DNA of 64,000 nucleotides from Elephas maximus indicus (lineage: Eukaryota; Chordata; Mammalia; Proboscidea; Elephantidae). This document shows positions 44,823 through 56,928 of this stretch, piece by piece (position 1 is the stretch's first letter; every line of letters starts with the position of its first letter). The notes beneath the pieces were generated by a model. It did not search any database, was not told the DNA's origin, and saw nothing but the letters and a program-made list of their open reading frames with translations. A program made the position numbers and the translations under genes. The stretch lies in the NCBI RefSeq assembly GCF_024166365.1, contig NC_064827.1, forward strand, positions 47,024,635 through 47,088,634, given 5' to 3'.

Positions 44823-45159
44823 GTTCATAGGCCCTAAACTCCTGTGAACTTGGCCTTGGTCCAGAGCTTATAAACCAGCTGCCTCACACCAGACTGGGGT
44901 TTCAGACAAATGAGGCCCCAGTTTCATTTTCATTTTTAATATTTTGAACCAGTTGCCAACCTTTAAAAACCAGATGATTTCACATGAGAAAGGGATTTCC
45001 AGCTCTCTGGGAAAATCCAAAGAACTGGCAACTCTGTGCCTGCATTTCTGTCCAGCAACACAATTGCCATGTATTTGGGGATGTGCATTTTTTGAGAAGC
45101 AGGTGTGTGCTTCCATAAGATTTTCAGAGGGGTCCATGACCCCTCCAAAATTTAGAGTC
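44823..45159. other. Single-copy DNA, no gene seen
   Basis: No element was recognised. Opposed frames at 44868-45240 lack domains. Confidence 0.4.
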
Positions 45160-45560
45160 ACTGTTGAAGAAGACCTTTTAATGACATGGAAGACTGTTCA
45201 TGAAATAAGTGGGAAAAAGTTACACAGGAATATTGTATGATATTTTAGAAAAATGTATATAGTCATAGGAAACCCTGGTGGTGTAGTGGTTAAGAGTTCA
45301 GCTGCTAACCCAAAGGTTGGCAGCTCGAATCCACCAGGCTCTTCTTGGAAACCCTATGGGGCAGTTCTACTCTGTCCTATATGGTTGGCTATGAGTTAAA
45401 ATCTACTCAACAGCAAAGGGTATATATTCATAGAAAACACTGGTTATCTGTAGATGGCATGATTAAAGATGATTTTTACTTTCTTTTTTTGCTTGTCTTC
45501 ATTTTTTTACAAGGAACGTATATAGCAAGACAATTATTTTTTTAATCAGCTTTTAAAGTA
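45160..45560 (+). mobile_element. L1M 3' UTR tail interrupted by an AfroSINE
   Basis: L1M tail blocks include AAGATGATTTTTACTTTC near the end and TTACACAGGAATATTGTATG before the SINE at 45269. The AfroSINE target duplication connects the two halves. Confidence 0.6.
45269..45419 (+). mobile_element. AfroSINE with 14-bp TSD
   Basis: GGAAACCCTGGTGGTGTAGT head. Flanks GTATATAGTCATAG (45255-45268) and GTATATATTCATAG (45420-45433). Confidence 0.93.
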
Positions 45561-46380
45561 AATCTGAGTTGATCGACAGTGTTTAAATCCTTTCAAAAAT
45601 TTCCAGCCACTTATAAGAAGAAACATAAACTCTTTAGTCCCAAGGTGCAGAAATCTGCCTAGAGGAAAACTTACTGTCACTAGGCATACTTAATCATGCC
45701 TACACATCAGCCTCACAGAGGCCAATGGCAGAGAAGATGCTGAATTGTGGGAAAATGTGCCCCCAGAACTTGGGCACCATCACCATAACAAAAATAATTT
45801 GTTAAGTGTGAGCAGAGAGGGCATAAAAAGTTGGTACTTTCTGGAGCATAACTCCTATACCAGGTTAGATATGGTCTGCTCAGGAATTGGGGACCCCTCA
45901 GCTCCATAGCTCCAGGTTTCTCCTGTGAACTTGGGTGAGCCGCTAGCCCTCCTGAGTCTTCCTTTCCTTTGTCTGTATGATAACGGATTCCTTCATTCAA
46001 CAAATATCTACTGGGAGCCTGTTTATTATGGGCTGAGGGTACCTCAGTGAACAAAACAGACAAGACACCTGCCCTCAAATAGTTCTTTTTCTAGGGTGAT
46101 GGTGGCACTTCCTGCCCTTCTTTCTCCTGGTGAGGAGACAGAAAGTTGGGGAAAGCCTGTGAGAGGCTGTTGTGGAGATCTACCCACCCTGTAAATCAGG
46201 TGGTCTTTAGTCATTCAGAAAACTATGTTTCTCCAGCATTTGGGTTCCAGGGTGACCCTTGGATGTGACTTCTGCTCCTGAAATCAGCCCTCTGGCAGAA
46301 GGTTCAGGACCAGACAAACATAAGCTCTGGCTGCACTGCTGGCCCAAAAGGCACATGGGCTACTATCAGGCTCTCAGGAC
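45561..46380. other. Single-copy DNA, no gene seen
   Basis: A 121-codon minus-strand frame (45713-46078) has no recognisable domain. An AACAAATATCTACTGGGAGC stretch at 45999 may be a remnant of a common ancient repeat. Confidence 0.4.
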
Positions 46381-46531
46381 CAGAGGTGTAACTAGGGTGA
46401 GGCAAGCAGGACACAACATTTAGAGACACTCTCAGGTTCTTGCAGTGCTGACCTTGCATGACCCAAGAGTGAGGCCTTTCTTTCATTTCACTCCCTAGGC
46501 ATCCTGCTTGCCTCAACCTAGTACGGAGCTG
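46381..46531. mobile_element. hAT-type non-autonomous element (151 bp)
   Basis: The ends are inverted repeats beginning CAG (CAGAGGTGTAACTAGGGTG at the left, matched by the reverse complement CAGCTCCGTACTAGGTTGA at the right). The flanking 8-mers CTCAGGAC and CCTAGAAC agree at 5 of 8. No coding capacity. Confidence 0.65.
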
Positions 46532-46682
46532 CCTAGAACCCACCTCCAACTCCCTACCTGCCTTCCCTTGAGGCCTGCCCTTTACAGAAACATCATGTTT
46601 TGTAGACTCTGTCCTCTATTTCCTTCCAGAAAGCACCTGGTTCTTTGGCTTCATTCTGCCTTCCTAAGCACAAAGCAGCATC
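46532..46682. other. Single-copy DNA, no gene seen
   Basis: No element was recognised. Confidence 0.35.
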
Positions 46683-46816
46683 CTGAACAGTGGCTTGCAA
46701 AGTGTGGTCCTGGACCAGCAGCCTCTGGGAATTTGTCAAAATGCAAATTCTCATGCCCTACCTGAGACTGACTGAACAGGAAACTGGTTAAATGGGGGCC
46801 CATTAACCAGTGGCTT
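46683..46816. repeat. MER5A-type hAT element
   Basis: CAAAGTGTGGTCCTGGACCA, CAGCCTCTGGGAATTTGTC and ATGCAAATTCTCATGCCC match the MER5A pattern. Confidence 0.75.
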
Positions 46817-47334
46817 AATGTGGCCTCCCGGTGCTTCTGATGCCCACTCAAGCCTGATACCCTATCCTCTGGAGGGGAGGTCACCAGCCCAGAATCCCAG
46901 GCCTGGCTCTGCCCTGACTCACTGTGACTGGGCCACTGGGTCTGCCTCCCCTCTCTCTGTACAATAAGGAGAGGCTGCAGGAGACTTCAGCCTTGACTTT
47001 CAGGACTCCCTGCTCACCAGCTCTCTCCAGTCCAGACCACAGTGCCCGTGGCAAAGAGCTGTCCCTGGAGCTGACTCCGGGGACACGGCTGTGCACTGCA
47101 AACTCCTCTGTCTCCATGGACATCGTTAGCCAAAGAGTGGTGCTGGCTGAGGAGGTCTGACTCTGAAATGGAGGCTTAGCAAAGACAGGGATTTCTACAT
47201 AGGCTGTAGGGAGAGGCACTGTGAGCTGCGGGGCAGTCATAGCCCTCACCCTGGTAGTGGCAGTAGGGATTGACTGAAAAAAGGCACGAAGGAAATTTCT
47301 AGTATGAAGGTAATGTTCTTTCTTTTGATGTGGG
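46817..47334. other. Single-copy DNA, no gene seen
   Basis: Opposed frames at 46881-47249 and 46924-47160 lack recognisable domains. Confidence 0.4.
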
Positions 47335-47425
47335 GTTCAGTTACACAGGTGGATGAACATGGCAAAGCTCACTACATAGTAGACTTAAAATATGTGCATT
47401 TGATTGCATGAAAATTTACCTTAAA
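47335..47425 (+). mobile_element. L1M 3' tail fragment
   Basis: GGTTCAGTTACACAGGTGG and TAAAATATGTGCATTTGATTG with ATGAAAATTTACCTTAAAA match an L1M 3' end. Confidence 0.55.
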
Positions 47426-47439
47426 AAAAAAACTGTAAA

Positions 47440-47690
47440 CAAATATGGAGCTCAAGTTAATGATATGTGTGTTGAAGTGTTTCTGGGTAAAGCATATTGA
47501 TGTCTGCATCTTATTTTGAAACGCAACCAAAAAATAAGATAGAGAGATGGGTAGATGGATAGACAGGTGATAAAGCAAATAAGGCCAAAGGTTAATTGTA
47601 GTGAGTATATGGATGTTAACACTACCATTTTTTCCATATGTTTGAAAATTTTCATAATAGAACATTGGGGGAGGGGAAATAATCGGTGTG
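47440..47690 (+). mobile_element. L1ME-type 3' tail
   Basis: AAAGCAAATAAGGCCAAAGG, GGATGTTAACACTACC and TTTGAAAATTTTCATAATAG match an L1ME-type 3' end. The antisense frames at 47372-47752 are a shadow of it. Confidence 0.6.
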
Positions 47691-47924
47691 AATTCTATTT
47701 CTTGACTGGGCTCTGATGGACACGATCTATGCGTACACTGTAATTGACTCAAGGATTCCTCTATTGAGTGACATGTAGATGAACATTTTTCACTGTAACT
47801 AGGAAGAATGCCATCCTTATTTGTGTCTCTTTGTATATAAATGCACTCTGAGAGTACATTTCCCAGGCAAACATCTAGAAGTGGCTTTGTTGGGTCTCCA
47901 TCACTTTATAAGGGCCCACAGGAA
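47691..47924. other. Single-copy DNA, no gene seen
   Basis: The stretch ending in AACATCTAGAAGTGGCTTTG may be L1-derived, but this is uncertain. Confidence 0.3.
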
Positions 47925-48025
47925 ACCAGGTCCCAAGAAGAAGATGACTGACTCAGGGTCACACAGGGAGTCAGCAGTGGAATTGGACCTGGGCTCTAGC
48001 TCCCACGCTCTTTCTACGCAAGGCG
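47925..48025 (-). repeat. MIR SINE, antisense
   Basis: CAGGGTCACACAGGGAGTCA, GCAGTGGAATTGGACCTGGG follow the antisense MIR pattern. Confidence 0.65.
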
Positions 48026-48865
48026 GAGGCCTTTCCTTGCTTCCTTAACCTCTAGGCAATGCCTATCTCTGTCTTGGGGAGACAGAAATGGCACAGGTGA
48101 ACAATTCAGAGTTAGGTCGGGGTGACAAGATCCTTGGAGGAACATGATCAGCAGGGGGGACCACCTAGAGCAGGTGGCCGTGTTCACCCTCAATGCTGTC
48201 CAAAGCCTCCATGCCTAACTCAGAGGCACAGCACTGAGGAGAAGCAGTGGGCAGAGAGGGGGCTGTGCTTTTCCTAGCAAGCATGTCCTGGCCAATGACC
48301 ACCAACCATAAGAAAGCAGGCTGGGCTCGTGGAGATGACAGTGATATTCTAGACAGTGACTCAGGTCTGGAAGGACCATCTGTTCCCCAGGGTGAGACAC
48401 TCAGGGGCTGTAGATGCAAAAAGGCAGCAAAGCCAGGCAGGCTGGGGCTCCCCTCTCCACTTACTGGTGTCTTTGTAAATTCCCATAGTAGAAGAAAAGA
48501 AAGAGGAGAGAAGACCAGAGGCAGGGAGTCCCCTGTGAGAGTCATCTGGGTGAGAGGTGACATTAGCCCGAGAGGCAGGGGGAGGCAGGAGGGCAGATGT
48601 CAAGAACATGATGGAGGTGTAAGTAACAGGGAACTATTTAGATGAAGAGAATAGGAAAGGGAGAAGCATGAGTGCCCTCCCTCCTCCCTGTCTGTCCTCT
48701 GAACATTGGTGTGCCTGTGGTACCCTTTACCATTCAGGGAATGACATTTGGATTGGGGAACAATGATGGTTCTTTTTTAGACATAATGAGTGTCAGAATG
48801 AGTTCTTGATGTGGAGGATAATTTTTTGGTGCAGAAAAAAGTAACAAATTAAAAACCATATTTTT
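48026..48865. other. Single-copy DNA, no gene seen
   Basis: Two overlapping 132-codon frames on opposite strands (48165-48563 and 48247-48645) lack domain or codon evidence of a gene. Confidence 0.4.
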
Positions 48866-48998
48866 GCTAATAGAAATAAGTCAGACCCAAAAGGACAAAT
48901 ATTGTTTGATACCACGTATATGAAATATCTAAAATAGGCAAACACATTGGGACAAAAGTAGATGAGTGGTTACCAGGGGCTGGATGAAGAGGGGAATG
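48866..48998 (+). mobile_element. L1M 3' UTR fragment
   Basis: AATAGAAATAAGTCAGACCC, CAAAAGGACAAATATTGTTT and GGTTACCAGGGGCTGGATG match an L1M 3' UTR. Confidence 0.7.
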
Positions 48999-50715
48999 GA
49001 GAGTCATGAAAAACAAACAAACAAAAAACAAAAGCATATTTTTCCCTAAGACTTTAAGTTTAATTTTAGTTATTACCCTAATTATAAATCCAAATTATCT
49101 TCAACAGTCTTAGTTACAATTGATTTTATTAAATTCCTTTAAGCATTTTGAAGTACATTTTTAATTTGATGCATCCTATTTTTGTTGGGAGCACTTTGCA
49201 CACATGACCTAACAAGCAAAACCTTTCCAAGCACTTAAACTACTCTTGTAAATTTAATAAATCAAAATCATAAATATGGTGGATCTCAAGTTCTCATAAA
49301 CATTCCAATACTGTTTACAAAACTAATCAAATTCTCTTACAACTTTTAATTTAAAATCACAAGTCTAAAATCAATTATTCCAGTACATACTTACAGGGTA
49401 ATCCCAGAAAGCCAAATTCTCTTTATACATCACAGACCTCGCAAATACTGAATAGGTACAGATCATTCCTAAACGTAACACAAATATATTAACATTATGG
49501 ATTCAATTTACTTCAAAATTTCCGTATTTAATTTTATGCTTTTCAAGGGATTAAAGGATCCCTTTTCATTAAGGGAATCAATCCCCCCTCCCAAAAGAAT
49601 TGAGGTCACCATCTCAGAAATACTTCTTCTTATTTCAAGTGAGTTGAGGTTCTTCAGTCGATCTTTCATAGCCATGCTATAGTTGCCATCCCAGTGGACT
49701 GCAGTTGCTAGTTGCCCAGAGGTTTTAACTGGCACTCAAGACTTAGGACCATAATGTTCTGGATGATTCCTCTCATGTCCTTTCTAATGTGACTTAAGGG
49801 GATTCCAAGTTCATACTGTTCAAATGGAGGTGGACTCATAACCTGGGCCCCCAAGGTTCAAGTTGCATCTTTACTTAAATTATTTATCTAATTTGACTGC
49901 AATTCCCCAAACCATGTTGCACCTAGCTTTCTTCAACTAATCACTTTGTTCAATATCTAATTAAAAGCTCTATTCTTTTCCTATTTTTCCTTTCTGAGAG
50001 GGACATCACTTGTAATAAATTTGAAAACAATGTCCAACTGGATTCTACTTGACTCTCATGCCTTTGCCAGGCTCTCTCGTCGGTAGACTAAATTAATTTA
50101 ATGGCATTGCATTGAAGGTGGGGCAAGCCAATGGAGATTTGTGGTGGCTATGGAGGTGTGTGCTGCTCCAAGCTTCCTTTCAGAGAGTCTTTGTTGGGGG
50201 CATAGGTCACTGACAGCTTCCATTGCAACACCGTTGAATCCATTGCAGCATTTATGTGGTGAGGCTGCACTTCCCTAGGGCTGCTACCAGCCAAAGACTG
50301 AGCACAGCAGAAGTACTAGTGTGGCTGGTTCCTACCCATCATAGGACTACTCTACGGGGCAACTTTTGCTTGGCAACTGCCCATTGTGCTGACCAAGACC
50401 TTCTCAGAACTGCACTGGAGTCTGACACCTTCTATCCTGACAATCCTTCCTGTCCTCTTTCTCTCCAGAGGTGTCAGACCCACATCATGGTCTGAAGGCT
50501 CTCCCTGCCTTTTTCTACTCCCTCCCCCTTTATCCTTCACAGTTGTGTCTCTTAAGATATCTTTTGCACGTCTAATCTTATCTTGGTGTCTGCTTCTTGG
50601 AGGACTTGAACTCTCAGAGGTGATACCAGAAGTTGGGTAGAAGAAGACAGGCAGTAAGATGTTGGGGCTTTGGTACTGGCTCATTCGCCACTGGCTGTGT
50701 CAAGATGGACCCCAT
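48999..50715. other. AT-rich then mixed DNA, probably ancient repeat, family not identified
   Basis: 49020-49500 is AT-rich without long frames. 50150-50640 (for example CAGAACTGCACTGGAGTCTG) has the look of an old interspersed repeat, but I could not name it. No gene seen. Confidence 0.35.
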
Positions 50716-50937
50716 CCCAAAATTCCTCAATGTAATAAAGGGCATCTATATAAAACCTACATCATTCTTAATGGAAAGAGACTGAAAACATTCCCCTTGA
50801 GAATAGGAACAAAAGGATGCCCTTTATTACCACTCCTATTTAATGTTGTGCTGGAAGTCCTAGCTAAAGCAATAAGGCAAGAAAAATAAAGGGCATCCAA
50901 ATTGGAAATTGGAAAGGCAGAAGTAAAACTGTCCCTA

Positions 50938-50949
50938 TTTGTGAATGAT
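50938..50949 (+). other. L1 RT active site with lost aspartate (FVND)
   Basis: Codons TTT GTG AAT GAT replace the usual F-x-D-D motif, and a catalytic Asp is needed for reverse transcription. The copy is otherwise broken as well. Confidence 0.8.
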
Positions 50950-51252
50950 ATGACACTATACATAGAAAACCCAAAAGACTCCATGAGAAAACTAATAGAG
51001 CTAATGGAAAGATTCAGCAGAGTAGCAAGATATAAGATAAATGTACAAAAATCAGTTGGATTCCTATACACCAATAAAGAGAACTATGAAAAGGAAATCA
51101 GAAAAATACCATTTATAATAGCCCTTAAAAAAAAAAAAAAACTTAGGAATAAATCTAACCAGGGATAAAAAAAGACCTATTCAAAGAAAACTACAAAATA
51201 TTACTGCGAGAAAATAAGAGACCCACATAAATGGAAAAACATTCCTTGCTCA

Positions 51253-52800
51253 GGTTGTTGTTGTCAGATGCTGTCGAGTCAGTTCCAACTCATAGTGACC
51301 CTATGCACCACAGAACGAAACACAGTCTGGTCCTGCGCCATACTTACAATTGTTGTTATACTTCAGCCCATTGTTGCAACCACTGTGTCAATCCATCTCA
51401 TTGAGGGTCTTCCTGTTTTCCACTGACCCTGTACTTTACCAAGCATGATGTCCTTCTACAGGGACTGATCCCTCCTAACAACATGTCCAAAGTATGTAAG
51501 ACGCAGTCACGCCATCCTTGCTTCTAACAAGCATTCTGGTTGTACTTCTTCCAAGACAGATTTGTTCGTTCTTTTGGCAGTCCATGGTATATTCAATATT
51601 CTTCACCAACACCACAATTCAAACGCATCACTTCTTCAGTCTTCCTTATTCATTGTCCAGCTTTCACATGCATATGACGTGATTGAAAATGCCATGGCTT
51701 GGGTCAGGCTCACCTTAGTCTTTGAGGTGACATCTTTGCTTTTCAACACTTTGAAGAGGTCCTTTGCAGCAGATTTGCCCAACGCAATCCGTCTTTTGAT
51801 TTCTTGACTGGGTGTTGATTGTGGATCTAAGTAAAATGAAATCCTTGACAACATCAATCTTTTCTCCGTTTATCATGATGTGGCTTATTGGTCCAGTTGT
51901 GAGGATTTTTATCTTCTTTATGTTGAGGTGTAATCCATACTGAAGGCTGTGGTCTTTTTTCTTCATCAGTAAGTGCTTCAAGTCCTCTTCACTTTCAGCA
52001 AGCAAGGTTGTGTCATCTGCATATCGCAGGTTGTTAATGAGTCTTCCTCCAATCCTGATACTCCGTTCTTCTTCATAGAGTCCAGCTTCTCAGATTATTT
52101 ACTCAGCATACAGATTGAATAGGTATGGTGAAAGGATACAACACTGACACACACCTTTCCTGACTTTAAACCACTCAGTATCCCCTTGTTCTGTCCACAA
52201 AAGTGCCTCTTGATCTATGTACAGGTTCCTCATGAACACAAGTGTTCTGGAATTTCCATTCTTTTGAATGTTATCCATAATTTATTATGATCCACACAGT
52301 CAAATACCTTTGTGTAGTCAAAAAAACACAGGTAGACATCCTTCTGGTATTCTCTGCTTTCAGCCAGGATCCATCTGACATCAGCTATGATATCCCTGGT
52401 TCCATGTCCTCTTCTGAAGCCTGCCTAAATTCTGGTAGTTCCCTGTTGATATATTGCTACAGCCGCTTTTGAGTGATCTTCAGCAAAATTTTGCTTGCAT
52501 GTGATATTAATGATATTGTTCAATGATTTCTACGTTCAGTTGGATCACCTTTCTTGGGAATAGGCATAAATATGGATCTATTCCAGTCGGTCAGCCAGGT
52601 AGCTCTCTTCCAAATTTCTTGGCATAGACTAGTGAGCACTTCCAGTGCTGCATCCATTTGTTGAAACATCTGAATTGATACTCCTTCAATTCCTGGACCC
52701 TTGTTTTTCGCCAGTGCCTTCAGGGTAGCTTGGACTTCTTCCATCAGTACCATCGGTTCCTAATCGTGTGCTACCTCTTGAAATGGTTGAACATTGACTA
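51253..52800 (-). mobile_element. RTE-clade LINE, copy D, 5'-truncated
   Basis: 3' end at the left (GGTTGTTGTTGTCAGATGC), 5' truncation at the right in the region just before the RT domain. Contains the RT domain with YADD at 52012-52023 and the C-terminal part, in several frames. Inserted in an L1. Flanks ATTCCTTGCTCA (51241-51252) and ATTCTTCATGCTCA (52801-52814) are a diverged target duplication. Confidence 0.9.
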
Positions 52801-54113
52801 ATTCTTCATGCTCATGGGTGGGTAGAATTATGTCAATGTCAATTCTACCTAAAACAATCTACAAATACAATGCAATACTGATCCAAATACCAATAGCATT
52901 CTTTAAAGAAATGAAAAAAAAACTAATCATTAGCTTTATGTGGAAAGGGAAGAGGACCCAAATAAGTAAAGCAGTATTAAAGAAGAAAAAATAGGAGGAC
53001 TCGAACTACCTGACCTCAGAACCTACTATACAGCTATGGTACTCAAAACAGCCTGGTGCTGGTACAAAGACACACACATTGACCAATGGAACAGAATAGA
53101 GAACTCAGATGTAAACCCATCCACCTACAGTTACCTGATCTTCAACAAAAGCCCCAAGTCCACCAAATGGGAAGAAGAGTCTTTTTAGCAAATGGTGCTG
53201 GCAAAACTGGATAACCACCTGCAAAACTATGAAACAGGACCCATACCTTGCACCATACACACACACACACACAAAAAATACACAAAAGCTAATTCAAAAT
53301 GAGTCAAAGACCTAAATATAAAGCCAAAAACTATAAAGATCATAGAAGAAAAAACAGGGTCGGCACTAGAGGCCCTAATATACAGCATTAACAGGATACG
53401 AGTCAAAATTAACAATACATAAACACCAGAAAGTAAGCTAGACAGCTGGGGTCTTCTAAAAATTAAACACTTATGCTCGTCAAAAGACTTCACCAAAAAA
53501 GTAAAAAGAGAGCCTACACACTGGGAAAAAAAATTTGACTATGACAAATTTGATAAAGGTCTAATCTCTAAATTCTACAGGAAAATCCAACATCTCTACA
53601 ACAAAAAGACAAATAATTCAATTTAAAAAATGGATATGAAGAGACACTTCACTAAAGAAAACATTCAAGGGGCTAACAGATACAGATACATGAGGAAATA
53701 CTCTACATCACTAGCCATTAGAGATGCAAGTCAAAACCATGATGAGATACGATCTCACCCCGACATTACTGGCATGAATAAAAAAAAAAAAAAAACAGAA
53801 AATAACAAATGTTGGAGAATCTGTAGGGAAATTGGAACTCTTGCACACTGCTGGTGGGAATGTAAAATAGTACATTTTGGAAAATGATATGGTGCATCCT
53901 TAAAAAGCTAGAAATAGAAATACCATATGATCCAGCAATCCCACTCCTAGGAATATATCCTGGAGAAATAAGAGCCATCACAGGAATAGATACATGCACA
54001 CCCACGTTCATTGCAGCATTATCCACAATAGCAAAAAGATGGAAACAATCTAGGTGCCCATCAACAGATGAATGAATAAATAAACCATGGTACATACACA
54101 CAACGGAATACTA

Positions 54114-54284
54114 AAAAACCAAAAATCAAACTCACTGCCGTCTAGTCAATTCTGACTCATAGTGACCCTATAGGACAGAGTAGAACTGCCCCATAGAGTT
54201 TCCAAGGAGCACCTGGTGGATTTGAACTGCCGACCTCTTGCTTAGCAGCCATAGCACTTAACCACTATGACACCAGGGTTTCCA
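54114..54284 (-). mobile_element. AfroSINE with 9-bp TSD, inside L1
   Basis: Antisense copy with GACCCTATAGGACAGAGTAG and GACACCAGGGTTTCC. Flanked by GGAATACTA at 54105-54113 and 54287-54295. Confidence 0.93.
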
Positions 54285-55039
54285 ATGGAATACTATACAA
54301 CGATAAAGAACAAGGATGAATCTGGGAAGCATCTCAGAGAATCTGGAGGGTATTATGCTAGGTGAAATAAGTCAATCACAAAAGGACAAATATTGTATGA
54401 GACCACTACTTTAAAAACTCATGAAAAGGTTTACACACAGAAAGAAACAATCTTTGATGGTTACGAGGGAGGGGAGAGGATGGAAAAACGGTAAATAGAC
54501 AAAAGATAAGTGGTAACTTTGGTGAAGCTTAAGACAGTACACAATACTGGGGAAGCCAGCTCAACTTGTCCAAGGCAAGGTCATGTAAGCTCCATAGACA
54601 CATCCAAACTCCCTGAGGGACTGAATTACTGGGCTGAGGGCTGTGGGGACCATGGTCTCAGGGAACATCTAGCTCAATTGGCACAACATAGCCTATAAAG
54701 AAAATGTTCTACATCCTACTTTGGTGAGTAGCATCTGGGGCCTTAAAAGTTTGTGAGGAGCCATCTAAGGCACTCTACTGGTCTAACCCCGTCAGGAGCA
54801 AGGAAGAATGAAGAAAACCAAAGACAGAAGGGAAAGATTAGTCCAAACGACTAACGGACTACAATTATCACAGCCACCACCAGACTGAGTCCAGCACAGC
54901 TAGATGGTGCTGGGCTGCTACCACCAACAGCTCTGACAGGGATCACAACAGAGGGTCCTAGACAAAGTTGGAGAAAAATGTAGAGCAAAATTCTAACTCA
55001 CAAAAAAAAGACCAGGTTTACTGGTCTGAGAGAGACTGA

Positions 55040-55114
55040 AGAAACCCCTATGGGGCAGTTCTACTCTGTCCTATAGGGTTGCTATGAGTTGGAATTGACT
55101 CAACAGCAATGGGC
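55040..55114 (+). mobile_element. AfroSINE 3' fragment
   Basis: Starts in the GGGGCAGTTCTACTCTGTCC core and ends GGAATTGACTCAACAGCAAT. It joins directly to the L1 3' UTR. Confidence 0.85.
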
Positions 55115-55239
55115 ATTGCTTCCTCCATATTTTTCAAATGTATGTACAGTGGAACCTGTGAAAACCGGAACTCAGTGGGACTGACTTGGTTGATAACTAG
55201 GTTGATAACTAGGGTTAAATCCCAGCATAACCTGGCTGG

Positions 55240-55940
55240 GGACACGCTGGGCCTGATAAGGGAGGAAAGAGATTACACCTCAAAGGAGCTGCAAGAATTA
55301 GCCAGCACATACCAGGGCAGGGGAGTCTTCTGGGTTTGGATTACAAGGGTGCTTGACAAGGAGGCTGGAACATATGAAATAAGAAAGAATTTATAGACTT
55401 GGGGGCACTTTTTTGGAACATCGAGATTTAACACCCTGGCAAGGATTCCAGGGCTCTAGGCAAACTCACTGCAAGAGTGGCTCTTGGAAGCCTGGTGAAA
55501 GCAGTGCCCACCCTGAGCAAAGTGGAAAGGCCTGGGTTGCCCTGCTGATGGTAGAGGGAGGGAGAAGTCGGCTCAGGGAGGTGGGCATGCTGGAGTGGGA
55601 ATATCGCATGAGGCTGGAAGATCCACTGGAAGATTATGCTCCATGGGAGGGCCCAAGGACACGCCATTCACCCAGCCATCAAGCACGTTCTGGTAAGCAG
55701 ACACTAGTATCCCCAAGTGGAACAGTGATGACTCCCCTTTGCCACTAGGGCTAACAGTAGGAGAGGTGGTCACAGAGCAGGGCTTGTGGACAGCCATGAA
55801 GAGGATGGGACCCTGAAACAGGCCAGGTGGCAGCACTTATCTACCAGGGGGCACAATATGGTGACAACCAGCCAGGTTGAGTGGCAGCCAAGTGGGGTTG
55901 ACCACTCGAGGGATTGTGGAGATGGTTAACAGAACATGGC
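55240..55940 (+). pseudogene. Possible degraded endogenous retroviral gag-like relic
   Basis: Two frames, 55109-55396 and 55413-55748, in different registers, share a spacing of residues reminiscent of a retroviral gag segment, such as LQELASTYQ then WITRVLDKEAG in the first. The match is weak and from memory. No LTR adjoins it. It is not functional and no complete protein is present. It could instead be chance coding-like sequence. Confidence 0.3.
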
Positions 55941-55955
55941 TTCCCTAGGGGCAGA

Positions 55956-56131
55956 GTCCCCGGGTGGGTTAACACACTGGGCTACCAGAAAGATCGATGG
56001 TTGACATCTATACAAAGGCACCTCAGAAGAAAGGCCTGGCAATCTACTTCTAAAAAATCAACTACTGAAAACTCTATGGATCCTACGCACATGGGGTTAC
56101 CATGAGTTGGAGTCCACTCAACAGCAACTGG
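55956..56131 (+). mobile_element. AfroSINE, older subfamily, with TSD
   Basis: GGGTGGGTTAACACACTGG head, TACAAAGGCACCTCAGAAGA, AATCTACTTCTAAAAAATC and CATGAGTTGGAGTCCACTCA. Flanks TTCCCTAGGGGCAGA and TTTCCTAGGGGCAAA agree at most positions. Confidence 0.88.
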
Positions 56132-56146
56132 TTTCCTAGGGGCAAA

Positions 56147-56419
56147 ACAGGCAGGTGGGCAGTCAATGAGCATGCTGCGTAACCTCTACAATCAGAAGAC
56201 ACCATTGAAGGAGCAGGGGGCTGAGGATGGTTGCCCCAAGAAAAAGTCATGACCCTTTGCTCAGCTCACAGACGTGAGCCAGTTTTCATTTTCGGGGCCC
56301 ACTGACTGAAGAGGTGGCCAGTCTCTAGGAAGAAGGACCCGAAGACACCATAGCAAGTGTACGCTGTGATGATTCCTCCATTCCTCCTTCAAGGGGTCTA
56401 CACTGGGAGCACCACACGC
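56147..56419. other. Single-copy DNA, no gene seen
   Basis: No element was recognised. Confidence 0.35.
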
Positions 56420-56693
56420 GGTCCCTGTCGCAGCTGCTCCACTCTGCCATTGTGGTACAAAACCAGCCATAGACAACACATAAATGACTGTGGCTGTGTT
56501 AAAATACAAGTTTACGTATTGACACGAAAATTTGAATTTTATATCATTTTCACATGTCATGAAATATTCTTCTTTTGATTTTTTTCAACTATTTAAAAAT
56601 GTAAAAACCATTCTTAGCTCAGGAGTCATGGGAAAACAGGCAGGTGGTGGGCAGATTTGACCTATAGGCCATAGTTTGACAATCTCTGTTCTA
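56420..56693. repeat. Ancient hAT-like non-coding element
   Basis: CCAGCCATAGACAACACATA, GTAAAAACCATTCTTAGCTC and GACCTATAGGCCATAGTTTG follow a common mammalian hAT-type repeat. The exact family name is uncertain. Confidence 0.55.
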
Positions 56694-56928
56694 GTGTGTT
56701 AATATTTGTCAATTTAACATTTTTAATAAAAAATAATTAGTATTACTGATAAAGAAGTTATAGCATCTTGGGAAGTCACTGACTGGTTGTGTCTACCTCA
56801 GCCCATGCTGCTAAGATTCACTCCTTCTTGGGAACAAGAGCCTTTTCTCCCAGTCTTAAGGTTCCCCAAAATTTTGCCTTTGAGATCCTCAGGAACCTGG
56901 ACTCAGTTAACATTATAAACTCTCTAAG

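Larger units (their letters stand above)
50716..55040 (+). mobile_element. 5'-truncated L1 split by RTE copy D
   Basis: Left part 50716-51252 carries the RT region of ORF2. Right part 52801-55040 continues with the remaining ORF2 and the 3' UTR. RTE copy D (51253-52800) lies between, and an AfroSINE (54114-54284) interrupts the end of ORF2. The 3' UTR (for example TTGGTGAGTAGCATCTGGGG) is related to that of the minus-strand L1 at 35.2 kb. ORF2 is broken by many stops, and the RT motif at 50938-50949 reads FVND, so the first catalytic aspartate is lost. Confidence 0.88.

Noticed and set aside
48165-48645. Two overlapping 132-codon frames on opposite strands
   Set aside because: No domain, splice context or codon evidence, and a frame pair like this arises by chance.
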